Positions 23,229 through 33,834 of a stretch of 64,000 bases of DNA are shown in pieces (within the stretch, counting starts at the first letter, position 1; every line of letters begins with the position of its first letter). The DNA comes from Nothopassalora personata (taxonomy: Eukaryota > Ascomycota > Dothideomycetes > Mycosphaerellales > Mycosphaerellaceae), in assembly GCA_033816765.1 (NCBI GenBank), contig CM066288.1:2170001-2234000 (forward strand), read 5' to 3'. Under the pieces are notes generated by a model. The model did no database searches and was not told where the DNA came from. It saw nothing but the letters and a program-made list of their open reading frames with translations. Position numbers and translations under genes: made by a program.

Positions 23229-24620
23229 TTACCATCCAAAATGGCTTCGAAGCCGGTCTCCTCCCTCAATGAGGTAGTAATCACCATATACGAGCCCCGT
23301 ATCGAAGTTTCGCTCGTCTCCAGCGCTGGGATTGTTGTTCGCTGTGGCATGCATCAAGATGGCTTGGAAACCTCTAGACTCGCTAGTGTTTGCCGGTGTG
23401 GTCACGTCCGTGACGGCACCCAAGGTCGAACCGGGATCTTGCTTCTTAACGTCCGCATAGGTAATTTCGCCCGCCAAGGCCAGTCCCAGAGTATTGTTCA
23501 GCAGCTCAATAGCGGCATCGCGATAATTCCTCTCCTTCCTTCCTCTTCCAGCTCGACGCCCACCACATCCCTCAATCTCCTTCTGCAACAAAAGCATCCC
23601 GCTCACTGCAATCATCGCCGCACTACTGTCCCTCGGCGTAACACCCGGCACCTCCTCCGCATCAAAATCCCAAAACGGCGCCCCATCCTATGGTAAATGC
23701 TCCAAAAACCAATCCGCCGCCCTCACAGCCGTCTCAAGATAACTCTCATCCTTCACAAAACTATACATCTCCGCAAACCCATATATCGCCCACGCCTGTC
23801 CCCTCGCCCACGTACTATCATCAGCAAGACCCTGCGCCGTACGGCAGAGATAGACTTCCCCCGTCGTCCCGCTGTAGTCGCAGACGTGGTAAGTCGAGCC
23901 ATCGGGACGAAAGTGGTGATCTCGTGTCTTGTTGGCGTGGGATATGGCAATATCTATATGTGAGGCGTTGCCAGTATACTGCGCTGCAGAACGTGCTAGG
24001 AGAGCGAGGTTCATCATGTTGTCGATGATTATCAGTACGGAGTCTTGGTGGGAGGCATTCTGGGAGAAAGAAGTATTCTTATTATCCCAGGACCTGATCA
24101 CGCCGGCTTCGGGGACGAAGCGAGCTGCGAGATTGTTGGACATTTGAGCCAAGACGGAGAGCCATTTCGTTTCGTTATTGTACTTCAGAGCACTTTCGAA
24201 GGGCTTTGCGAGGAAACCGAGATCGTGGGTTGTAGTGAAGTTGGTGTTTGATGCTAGGGGATCTGTCCATTTTTGGGCGAGTCTGAGCCATTCTTCAGGA
24301 CTAGGGCCGGTTGTGGTATCATGTGCTTGCTTCGCTCTGTTGTAAATGTGCCAAATACTGTCGGGGAAGAAGCCAGCGGTCCAACCAGACGCAGTCGTCT
24401 TGAAATACGTGCCCGGGGTCGTGTCGAATGGAGGAGTGTTATTGTGTGCGCCATATGTGTACTGCGGCCAGCTCTGGCTTCCGTTTGTGGGTACATCGAT
24501 CAACGCTGATCTCCAAATTCGGGCGCCAACGTTGTCATTGTATAGAGCTTCTAGGGGATACAGCTTGTCAGCCATGCTACCCGCGCACAAGAACAGCCAA
24601 AGCCTGGTACTGGTTATCAT
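23229..24620 (-). pseudogene. GH88 unsaturated glucuronyl hydrolase, interrupted by one TAG
   Basis: One open frame of 464 codons has a single in-frame TAG at 23688-23690. The start at 24620 gives a signal peptide (TRLWLFLCAGSMA). GH88 motifs follow in order: TAGFFPDSIWHIY, HDLGFLAKPFE, RSWDNK, IDNMMNLALLA, DSTWARGQAWAIYGFAEMY, and after the stop FWDFDAEEVPG, TPRDSSAAM and YGDYYLIE. The Asp residues in SWDNK and IDNMMN are at the places expected for catalysis. The family removes unsaturated uronic acid from pectin or glycosaminoglycan fragments. Sequence on both sides of the TAG is family-like, so the break looks recent or could be an error. A CAG-to-TAG change would fit RIP leakage. Confidence 0.83.
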
Positions 24621-24947
24621 TGTAGTCGGAGCTGGTCGAAAGATGAGCTCTGCAACATTCATACGTCTCAAGGAGACGGGCAGTTTTACACCAAGTCAAG
24701 TATCGTATGCATTCTCCGCAGTATGCAGGCCAATGCTCGTACATGAGGGGAGTATGTCTTGTCGTGTCTGTCGATCTTTCGGCTCCATGTAGCTTGGCAT
24801 GATGCTCAGGAGCATTTCGGACCAGACTACACCGAAGATATCCTCAGCTATCGCAAGGATGATGGTTCAGCTCATGTCTGACATCGACTTGGCTCGCCCA
24901 GCTTCATAGACCGCGAGTGGGATGCGATCGCGTCTGATTTTGTCGTC

Positions 24948-26377
24948 TCACCTCCAGTTCTTGCCATACTTCTCATCACCCCGTGACGGCAGTAAACTGT
25001 CTGCCTCTAGACTGACAGTACCGTCTCCGGTACCAATTAGCTTCTCCATAGCCTCTGCCGACATTGCATTTGCAGGACCCAGGTCAGCCAAGAGTTTTCC
25101 GTTGCCAGATCCAGCACATCACGATATGTCGAAAAGCGTTGTCGACACTGAGCAGACTGTCTGTGCATCCAAATATCGGCAGCAAGTAACATTAGCGTGA
25201 TAGTGAAGATGAGAGAGATCAAGCCGAACACGAATAGGAGAACGGAGGAGAAGCCCCATCGGTATGTCTTCAGTGGCTGGCATGTACTGCTCGACTTCAG
25301 CCAACCTACGCTCAAGGGCAAATTGGAGTATGACAATGTCGAGTGGCGGCTTGACGAGCTCGAAATTTTGATCGGCCAAAGTGATCGTGCTGCTGTCGAA
25401 CTTTACAGGCGTATTTGAGGCGTCTGCGGTAGGGCCAGCGCTGTGAACGACCTGCTGTATCGAGAAGCGGTTTGGGCTGTGATGGGTATCGTTGCCCCAA
25501 GTTTTCCCTCGCTGCTTGGGTATACCACCAGTGCTGTTGACTGCATCGGAGTCTGGATGAGTCAGAGATCAGCGGTCATCCAAACATGGGCTTACATGTC
25601 GAGTATACGCCGGTGGAATCAGTGGATAGATACCTCGCTTCCGGAGCAAGGCTGATCCTTTGGCAATTGTGGATTACGATCTCGTACGTCATGTCAATGT
25701 CCGCGGAGAGTATCAGCTTTCCTATATCGGGCTCCGCAAAGTGCGAGGTGGTCTGGGTCTGCTATCCAGTCATGGCTGAGACAGTGGTATTAAAGAGGGT
25801 GATATAAAAGACGATCAGGATGAATGCCAGAATGCCTCGGCTCCAGCTTACGCAAATGCCTTTAGCCATAGTCCACAGCGTCGCCAAGGACAGCCCTTCA
25901 AACGCCAAATACGTCATAAAAGGCAAGTGGAAAGGACTTCTCTCCATTTCCCGACTTTTCGCACCATGGGACATGCCACAAAAGACATCAGGACTTGGCC
26001 TCCTCTGCCGACCAGCAAATCCTCGACTTGTCAGTTCCATCTCCACTCAGGATGAGAACTGAGAACCCAGCGAAATCAATGGCCTTGGCCTGCGAGAACG
26101 GAAATTGTCCGAAACCGATTGTTACGCTCAATGCGTCCGCTGGTTTCCAGATTTGATTCCTAGGAGGATACCATGGAAAGGCTGCGTTGCCGTCGACACC
26201 CCATGTGAAAGGGTCCTCGATATCAATGCTGTACCCTCCTACGCCACTGCGCATACTCGGGAACAGTACTACCATCAAGATTGACCATAGTGTAATGAAA
26301 AGCAGAGGGACTACTAGGTATTCAAGACATGCCAAGGTTTGCGAAGGACATCTTGTTCTCGGGGTTTGTGGCCTCAT
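24948..26377 (-). pseudogene. Fungal multi-span membrane protein, multiply disrupted
   Basis: The minus strand encodes pieces of a fungal membrane-protein family whose name I do not know. They are, in order: a first span and GVGGYSIDIEDPFTWGVDGN; DALSVTIGFGQFPFSQAKAID; VGRGGQVLMSF after a probable intron; ERSPFHLPFMTYLAFEGLSL; a span ending TVSAMTG; an extracellular part; and CQPLKTYRWGFSSVLLF with a last span. The frame changes at a T4 run on the plus strand (25956-25959), near 25335 and at another T4 run (25095-25098). A TAG falls at 25762-25764 where MTGY is expected. The three frame shifts plus the stop argue for a pseudogene. Two of the shifts would be cured by one more A in an A4 run, so assembly error must be considered. 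Confidence 0.7.
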
Positions 26378-26908
26378 GTTGCGATGCTATCATCGAAGGA
26401 CTTGGAGTGGGCCATCGTTGGTTATATCAACACGGATTCTGGTGGCTTCCGGTACCTACCTGTAGGCGATAAGGTTGTGTTGCCCAAGGCGGCTTAGCAT
26501 TTTGTAGAGGGGGGTTGCAGGGAGACCTGAAGGACCGGCATCGTGCATCGTGCATCGTCCAATCGCAACGTCGCAATACCTGTTTTTTGAGGCTTTTGTG
26601 CAGGTTCATGGTGCTTTCGGCGTGGAATCTTGAAGAAACAGCGCGTTCCTGCTTGATTCGAGGTCGTGGACAGGGCGTTCGCAATGACTCCACGAATGTA
26701 TTTCAGTTGCACGTGGATGTGGGCTCAGTCCGCCGGGCGTAGTCGCTACCGCTCGATCAAGAGATCAACGGCGCCGGAAGGGCGACCAAAGTTGTAATCT
26801 GTACAATTTCGTGGTGTGGAACTTATAATGCTATACCTACAAGAGATGTCTGCATCTTGACAGTCTTGGCCAAGACCTGCCACCGTGCGCCGTTCAATGC
26901 ACACGTCT
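26378..26908. other. Intergenic region
   Basis: About 530 bp between the broken membrane-protein gene and the 3' end of the carrier gene. Short frames only; no recognisable domain, RNA gene or repeat. Confidence 0.4.
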
Positions 26909-28252
26909 TCAGCTACTCATCCCGCGTAGTCCTTCATCTGCATCTATCCTTACGAGTGGGTTCGCATCGAACCAGCGGAGCAGTTTCTGATATACCACCA
27001 GCATGACGCCGCTCTGCACACTCGTCCACACGAAGCGGGGTCCGACACCTCTGAACCAGCCCGACAATCCTTCGGTCCTGTATATGATGCGCAGAGCTTT
27101 CGCCACGGATTCTGTATCGAGTGGCACTTGGCCGTGGTGCTTCAGTGCGGTGCCTGGACCTGCCGTGGAGATCGGTCGTGCCTTTGGTGGTGATATTGAT
27201 GCTGGTGATATTGATGCTGGTGATGGACGATGCGCCGTGTTCGTAGGTGAAGCTGCAGGTCGTGCGGCGTTGGTGGTAGCCGATTTTGATGCGCTCGCGG
27301 ATGCCTTCTTTGCAGCGCCTTTCCTCTCCTTTGCTGCAGCTGCAAGTTCAGGGTCCAGTTCTGTCTGTATCCTCGTTTTCACCACGTCCATCGGACATGT
27401 TAAAATGCCTGCCATGCCACCAGCGCTCGCTCCTGTGAGGATCTCCAGCAGCAGCCCGATCTCTTTGCCAGGACCGACCCACTGCTTTGCAAGTTTCTGC
27501 TCCTGCTCGTAGAAGGTGAACTGTAGCGCTGAGAAAGGTAGATCTCGTAGCAGCGTCGCCTTGTATCCCGAAAACAGCTCCTTGAAGCCCTCCACCCGGT
27601 ATATCGTTCGCAGCGCATTCATCGTGCTCTTGTAGTTGTACCCACTGGTGAAGTAGGGGTTATTGTATCGCCCTTGTAACTGCAGTCTCGTCTTGAGCAC
27701 CTCCGTCGGCACATACAGCGGCGCTGCTGCCAGATCTGCGACCCATCCCGACGCGAAGTACGCGACAGAAGGTGGGATGCCACGATCGATCATCAACCTC
27801 TTGCTGCTCTCGTAACACCCAAAGAAGATGACGGTGCCTGCCAGAGACCCAACGAACGCTGGCGTCACGCCTCCATACAATCCACGCACAATACCTTCCT
27901 GTCGAAAGATGGTGTAGTAAGTATTCCCCATACTAGTGTACTTTGGCGGCATATGCGGATCGCCTTGCTGCCTCGTCTTGACCGTATCCAGACTGTGCAT
28001 CAACATGTCACCCATCGCACCTCCGATGCCACCCGCCAGCATAGCATGAAGATATGGCGGTCGGTATTCTTCATGCTCGACGTCTATCGCTTTCGCGGCG
28101 CTGACTCGGGGTCTATCCGCGGCAGATCCTTCTGTCTTCCGTCTCGTAGCGCCGGTGTCGTCGCCATTGTCGATGTAGTTGAGCGGCGCGACTGGCGCTC
28201 GCTGGTCCGTGTCGGTTGGCCAGAGGTATTCAGCCACACGGGCTAATACCAT
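26909..28252 (-). CDS. MME1: Mitochondrial carrier, Mme1 (magnesium exporter) type
   Basis: A single exon of 447 aa. Three carrier repeats show the signature motifs HSLDTVKTR, PTEVLKTRLQLQGRYNNP and PMDVVKTRIQTE. The segments YNYKSTMNALRTIYRVEGF, ARDLPFSALQF-like LLRDLPFSALQFTFYE, and GVGPRFVWTSVQSGVML match my recollection of yeast Mme1 (YMR166C) closely, more than Pet8 or other carriers. The product should lie in the inner mitochondrial membrane and move Mg2+ out of the matrix, by analogy with yeast. Within the third repeat, between PMDVVKTR and its last span, there is an added Ala/Ser/Pro-rich loop (about residues 310-375), partly built from a 15-bp tandem repeat at about 27187-27222. The head (1-55) is variable. 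Confidence 0.9.
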   Translation of the reverse strand: MVLARVAEYLWPTDTDQRAPVAPLNYIDNGDDTGATRRKTEGSAADRPRVSAAKAIDVEHEEYRPPYLHAMLAGGIGGAMGDMLMHSLDTVKTRQQGDPHMPPKYTSMGNTYYTIFRQEGIVRGLYGGVTPAFVGSLAGTVIFFGCYESSKRLMIDRGIPPSVAYFASGWVADLAAAPLYVPTEVLKTRLQLQGRYNNPYFTSGYNYKSTMNALRTIYRVEGFKELFSGYKATLLRDLPFSALQFTFYEQEQKLAKQWVGPGKEIGLLLEILTGASAGGMAGILTCPMDVVKTRIQTELDPELAAAAKERKGAAKKASASASKSATTNAARPAASPTNTAHRPSPASISPASISPPKARPISTAGPGTALKHHGQVPLDTESVAKALRIIYRTEGLSGWFRGVGPRFVWTSVQSGVMLVVYQKLLRWFDANPLVRIDADEGLRGMSS

Positions 28253-28684
28253 GAAGGATGTTGGGCCCCTGGTCGATGTCGCATGCGATGCTGCTGCCGC
28301 GGCGTCTCGGAATGGTCGGTCGGTATAGAAAGTTGATCACGAGCCCGGTCGTTCGTGGCGTGTATGATGTGATGGGTGGAGTATCCGGTCGTATGGTATC
28401 GTCGACGTGGTAAACGTCCCTTCAATCTTCGAAGGTTCCTCAAGAAAAGTATCCTCCAAAGACCGATGATGACGTCGAAAATGATGGACAACGATTGGTG
28501 GGAGGCTCAACGCATCTCTGCTGTCACCTCATTTCTTCTGAATACCACTCCCAGAACGATATGACGATGATGTGGTCAAAGGTAGCTGAGAACAATTGAG
28601 CGTACCGTCACCGCATTGCCGTCATTGCTCTTGCTCTCGCTCTCGCTGTCGACGAACGAACGAGGCTGAATGCGGCTTTCGGCG
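28253..28684. promoter_or_regulatory. Upstream region of MME1, ends at transposon
   Basis: This is the 5' flank of MME1 up to the left terminus of the TIR element. With 33882-34128 it would form one intergenic region of about 680 bp between divergent genes if the transposon were absent. No clear TATA box; small frames here are not supported. Confidence 0.45.
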
Positions 28685-28731
28685 GTGGCCTAGGCTTACA
28701 AAACCGGCAAATACGCGTATTCGAAATCCTC
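28685..28731 (+). repeat. Left terminal inverted repeat
   Basis: The first 26 bases or so are a perfect inverse match to the right end. After that the match is interrupted by C/T and G/A differences consistent with RIP. The first AGCGAGT-type motifs (as ACTCGCT) follow directly. Confidence 0.8.
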
Positions 28732-29063
28732 ACTCGCTGCACTCGCTCTTCCTTAACAACCATCAACATTACTGCTGCGACTCGCCAACTGCCATTGTCG
28801 CACAATAATACTGCTGCGACTCGCTATTGTCGCCTACAATCGTAGCGAGTCGCGGCGGTATTGTCCTCCTACTGCGCAGGTGAGTTAGGCTCCTTAATAA
28901 TAGTAGACAGTAAGTATTAAGGAGCTCACCTTACTTGCTATTGTCACATTATAGCGGCGGGTATATCAACTTCTACTGCTGTTACTATTTCTTCGACTCT
29001 ATACTTATCGACATGTACAAATCTAACTATAGACGACTTACTTAGCGATATTAGCCTTAGAAT

Positions 29064-29102
29064 AACGACAACGACAGCGACAGCGACAGCGACAGCGACA
29101 GT
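29064..29102 (+). repeat. Hexanucleotide microsatellite (ACAGCG)n
   Basis: About six tandem copies of the ACAGCG unit lie in the left part of the TIR element. It is unmutated although it contains CA. Simple expansion is the likely origin. Confidence 0.7.
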
Positions 29103-29312
29103 ACACCCAATCCGCGCTTACCCTTACAAACGCGGTTATTACTATAGCTTACGATGGCGTAAGTGCGATTCTAACTCGTTAGGCGCACGTAGGTAGACTA
29201 ATATTTAAACCTATAGTACATACCGCCGCCCTCGTACCGCCGATACCGACGATTTCTACTACGTAAGCGAGTCGACATAGGCACAATGGCTAGGAGACTC
29301 GTAGAAGATAGA

Positions 29313-29658
29313 TGTTACGGTTTGATTCGTGGAGAACTCACAGCCACTCACTAAGCGAGGAGAGCAAAGAAACTTGCGGGACGGAGAGCAAGAGATCAAG
29401 AGATCGAGAGAGCAAGAGATCAAGAGATCAAGAGAGCAAGAGAACAAGAGATCAAGAGAGCAAGAGAGAGCAGGACAGATCACGCCAAGACATGGCACTA
29501 TATAGGCGACGCTCTTTTGCAAGTAGATAGGAGCCTCGTGCTCAACTCATTTTAAGTATACACTATATACTGTTTGGAACCACTACCTTCATAACTGATT
29601 GAGACATCCCTGCAAAGATCCAAGCCCGAGTTGTGATAACGTACAGCGGTTCCTAACA
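29313..29658 (+). mobile_element. Solo LTR of a gypsy element with target duplication ATAGA
   Basis: The 346-bp sequence begins TGTTACGG and ends CCTAACA. It is flanked on both sides by ATAGA (29308-29312 and 29659-29663), the 5-bp duplication expected of LTR integration. Its centre (CCAAGACATGGCACTATATA, then GATAGGAGCCTCGTGCTCAA) matches the LTRs of the 46064-48552 element in reverse orientation, so it belongs to the same LTR family. CA dinucleotides are retained, unlike the host transposon. A purine-rich AAGAGATC/AGAGAGC repeat array (about 29385-29470) lies upstream of the TATA-like ACTATATAGG. Confidence 0.85.
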
Positions 29659-29661
29659 ATA

Positions 29662-30183
29662 GACAAGGGCAGTATAAAGGTTACGAAGAATAATTTACGT
29701 AAGTTCGACTAGGCTAGCCGTATTATAGAGACTAAAGAGGGTATGTGTCTTATAGTAGACTCGCTATACTATATATACTAACTCGTATTAATAGGTAAGC
29801 CGGCTTAGACGGACTACGATGCGTGTAAGAGAGTTAGTATATGCTATATAGTCTTTACTACTAATACCGATAAGACTTACGCGTATTATAAGCGTTACGC
29901 GAAGGCTTGCTACAACTCTCGCTAGTTAGTTAAGGAGCCTAGCGAGTCTAACGAGTCTAGCAATGGTTTATTTAAGGCTGTCGAGGGTATTTTAACTACT
30001 TCTAGCGAGGCTAGCGAGGTTAGTAAGGCTAGCGAGTCTAGTACTCGCCCTACTAATAATATATCGACTCGCTTAGCCGCGGCGGAGGATCGTATTTAGC
30101 AATTAGAGGGTACTATTAGCCGCTTAATTGAATTTATTAGCGGTCTGCTAGGTAGCGAGTCAGTCGCTAAATTTCGCTCTTAG
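29662..30183 (+). pseudogene. Cys-rich/coiled-coil second ORF of the TIR element (decayed)
   Basis: The plus-strand frame has only a few stops, all TAG or TAA, and ends at TAG 30181-30183. It reads, in order: a basic region with spaced Cys (DACKRVSICY, then YYKRYAKACYNSR); a Ser/Glu-rich linker made of SES and SEAS units; and a C-terminal helix with heptad-like hydrophobics (LEGTISRLIEFISGLLG). This looks like a small Cys-rich DNA-binding or accessory protein, but no family is recognised. The solo LTR lies directly upstream and may have split its 5' part. Confidence 0.4.
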
Positions 30184-30342
30184 TAATAATATAATATTAA
30201 GTAGTCTACCTCCTGTCTATATACTACGAGTCTATACTTCCCTCTACTTTTTTGGTCTTAGCTACCTCGTAGATAGCTCGACAATAAGCCTATTTCTCGG
30301 TGCCTTTACACGCTAGTTGTTGTTAGGTAGACTCTAAAGCAA

Positions 30343-30390
30343 TAGCTACGAGTCTAGCTACGAGTCTAGCTACGAGTCTAGCTATGTAAT
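30343..30390 (+). repeat. 12-bp tandem repeat
   Basis: Three full copies and a partial fourth of TAGCTACGAGTC lie in the TIR element. The unit contains the AGTC/GACT core seen in the neighbouring heptamers. Confidence 0.75.
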
Positions 30391-30729
30391 TATCGAAGCA
30401 CTAGTTACTACTATAGACTCGCTTAAGGCACTCGTTGCTACTATAGTCTCGCTTAAGGACTCCTTCTTAATCTCTCTAATTTAACTCGTAGCTAGACTCG
30501 TACGCTCTTCCTTTACCTTCTTAACCGATGCTTCGCTAGCTAACATACTTGCTAGCTTATTGCCTAAACCTTTCCCTATAAACACTAAATTCTACTATCG
30601 AGAGGGGGCTCTAAACCCCGTTAGCTACGGAGACGAAGACGAAGAGGATTGAGGGCTACTAGCTATAAGATTAATACACTCTAGAGACTCGGCAATTAGA
30701 GTTATAGTATATCGATACGGTAAGCTACG

Positions 30730-30850
30730 ACTCGCTAGACGCTTCTCGCTCTAGCTTACTATACTCGCTAAACGAGAAGTAGCCTAACTCGCTAGACGCT
30801 TCTCGCTCTAGCTTACTATACTCGCTAAACGAGAAGTAGCCTAACTCGCT
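30730..30850 (+). repeat. 57-bp tandem duplication
   Basis: Two adjacent identical-looking 57-bp copies (30730-30786 and 30787-30843) and the start of a third. Each copy has several ACTCGCT or TCGCTAG units. Confidence 0.85.
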
Positions 30851-32302
30851 ATAGTAGCCTAGCGAGCAATGCCCTAATCCGCTAGACGTACTATAGTACT
30901 CGCTACTGTACTCGCTCGCTAGTCCTTAAGCTTACGCTCGTGTCGGCGGTCTACGTCCTTTATAAGTTCGCTAAGACTAGCTAAGGACTCGTTACTACTC
31001 GAGTCCTCTACTACTCCTCGTCTATATAGATTGTTTAAGGCTCCACGACCTTAGTTAACCTAATACGTAACGTTAACTAGTACTTCTTGCCTATCCTTCG
31101 CGTTCTAGACACCCTTAGTGTACGGTATTAATATATCCTCGAGATCTCGCTCTCGTAGGCTTAATTTACTTAGAAGAATAGGTGCATTATCTTTAGTAGC
31201 CTTTACGAAGAGGAAGGGCGGTATAGCATAAGGACGTGTAAGCTATAGGCCTAGCTTATCCGCGCCTTCTTAAAAGACGAGGTTATAAAGCTAGGTTGTC
31301 GTATCTACTACTTTAGCTAAAGACGACTCGTAGCGAGTCTATCGTCCGGTAATTTACTACGCGGTAAGGAGCTTATGCGGCTAATACTTCTATGTCTTAA
31401 GGTCCCCCTTACGTTTAATAGTAAACGGTACCTTATATAGCTTAATAGATATTATTAGGCTAGGTCCCCTAGGCGGTTAAGATAGCTTTTCGGCTTTGCC
31501 CTAGACTAACGAGATAGGAACACTTATACTACGAGCCTTAATAACACTAGTCCGTAGGCCCTAAGTAGCGCTCGATAACGGGTTAATTCTAGCATTACTA
31601 AGCTAGCGAATATAAGTCTACTTATTACGAGCGAGTACCTCATTAGCCCGACTATAGCTACTCGCTACGAGTGATGTATAAAGACCGTATCTAGTAGTGC
31701 CGTTCGGTTTCGAAGGGGTCTCGGTACTAGGAATCGGCGATAAGGGCAAAGACGGACTCGTTACGGACTCGCTAGGCTCGATAAAGGCTAGGTTAGGTAT
31801 ACTACATTTACTACACCTTAGTAGATAGCCGTAGACCTCGCTATAAACTAGAGAAGTCTTTACTAACTTATGTATGCAAAGATCGTCCTAAGTTAGAGCT
31901 AATATAATGTTAGAAGTAGTAGGAAAAGACTCGTAGGAAAAAGGACGTAGGACGTAGACTCGTTACTATATAACCTATAATAGCTTACCGGCTTAAGCGA
32001 ACAAGTCTATTGTTCGTTCCATTAGCTCTAATCCGTTAAGGCGAGTAGGCGGTATATACTTAGCGAGTCCCCCTCTACCTCGGAGATATTACGTAGTCTC
32101 GTTTCGTAGATACTAATAGGCGTAGACATACAATTTCTTAGGGCCTAAGCTAGGGCCGGCCTCGCTACCGTCTAGTATTAATAGATAGCTAGTAGTAGTA
32201 AGCTTCTTATTAACCTACTCTAGCGTTAGAGGCGGTAAGTATATAGTAAGGTCTATAAGGTATTAGCTATAGGATTTATAGACTCGGTTAAGTAGAAGTA
32301 GT

Positions 32303-32360
32303 AGCGAGTCCGTACTTAAGCTATAGCGAGTCCGTACTTAAGCTATAGCGAGTCCTCCCT
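32303..32360 (+). repeat. 22-bp tandem repeat
   Basis: The unit AGCGAGTCCGTACTTAAGCT starts at 32303 and 32325, and a truncated copy starts at 32347. The AGCGAGT heptamer begins each unit. Confidence 0.8.
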
Positions 32361-32429
32361 TAGCTAAGCTAGGACTCGTAGCTATAGTAGCGCTAGACTC
32401 GCTACTATAGACACCCCGGATTAACGTAC

Positions 32430-33480
32430 CGTACTAATCGACTCGCTCCTTCTACTAGTAAAGCTCCTCGTCCTTAGGGTTAAGTAGATACCTATATAGT
32501 CGTGCTCCTTTTAACTCTAGGTAGTTATATAGGATATCCGGTATGCCGTTTACATGCGATTCTAGGTTATAACAACGGATACGATAGCGGTTCCACTCGT
32601 TAACGAACGATAATATAACACTTTGAAGGATTAGAATATAGATAGTAGCGAATGCTATCCTATCTACGGCTAATACTTCCTTAAAGAGTCCTATTATAAT
32701 ATACTAATTAAAGAGGTCTCTCTAGCGATTAAATATAGCCTTAGTACCCTCGCCTTACTAGTGTTCGATAGTTTAATTGCCCTTACTTAAGGTGTACTAG
32801 AAGGCCTTATCGAACGTAAGTAGATTACTAGCGAGTCGCTCTCGGACTCGTAGATAGGTATCGGCTAGTATAGGCGTCTTAACGCCCTAATTAGATCGTA
32901 CGCGATTTAGTACCCTACTACCGTAATGTATTACTCTAACGTATTAAGTAAATATAGAGAACTTCGTCTTCGCTATAGGCCCTATGTAGTACTAGATAAC
33001 CCGCCGAGAGTAGACGTTAATATAAGCGTAGATCTATATCTTAAAGCGCTTATATTTTAGAAAGGCATTGATTAACTAGACGTCGTTAGGACCTTCTACT
33101 TTTAGCCTCGTATGCCGCGGTGTTATAGGGTCTCGCATTATAGGATTGCGAGAGATAAAAGGAACAGGGTTAATCGCACGAGCGAGTGTCCTAATACGGT
33201 CGCTAATAAAGTTAGCGAGTCTAGTCTACGAGTCTATAGACACCGAGTCTATCCTACCGTCTAATAATATAATAACTCTTACGTAGCTCTCTTACTAGCT
33301 TACGATAGCCCTAGTCTTACTAATAGCTACTACTTATAACTTCCTAAAGGACTTGCTGTATCTTAGGCTCTATAGCTAGAGCTTATTCTTTACTAAGACT
33401 ACGCTTTAATCTAATACCTCTTCGTAGCTCTTAATACTAGCGAAGGGGAAGGTCGAATCTATCGAGGCGGAGGATAGTAT
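32430..33480 (-). pseudogene. DDE integrase-like transposase (decayed)
   Basis: The minus-strand translation, reading through TAG/TAA, gives a connected protein. Its pieces are FLKYKRFKIxIYAYINVYSR (first catalytic Asp position now Asn), a segment with GVKTPILADTYLRVRERL, a TLSKGNxTIEH segment matching the N-x-x-I-E motif of integrase cores, then LFKEVLAVDRIAFATIYILI and FVNEWNRYRIR. This order matches large fungal proteins annotated as integrase core domain proteins, recalled from family patterns. The INVYSR Asn can come from Asp by G-to-A. It is not a hAT, Tc1 or CACTA transposase as far as I can see. The N-terminal start and C-terminal end are uncertain. Confidence 0.6.
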
Positions 33481-33834
33481 AAGACTCGCTATCGTCGAGG
33501 CTATATTTCTAGAATAGTTCCTCGACTCGCTAGCGTAGCTCGGCCTAGCGAGCCTAATTATAAGCCTAATTATCCTCGCGAGTCCCTCGCTACTCTACGA
33601 GTCGCTAGCGGAGGGTCCGTTCGCTAATTCGAACACTATAGAGATTAAAGAGGTTGTCTCGAATAGCTGCCTATGTAAATTCAGCGGCAGTCCATAGCTC
33701 GATATCGATGCGAAAGGGCTCTAGATCGATCGCTAGACGTAGTATTGTATAAAGCAATGTAGCGAGTGTGCTGTTAGACAAATAGCGAGTGTATAAGACA
33801 AATAGCGAGTCTATAATAATGAGGATCGAGGATT

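Noticed and set aside
30300..32400. CRISPR-like spaced repeats (12, 22 and 57 bp)
   Set aside because: Units are adjacent tandem copies without unique spacers in a eukaryotic transposon.
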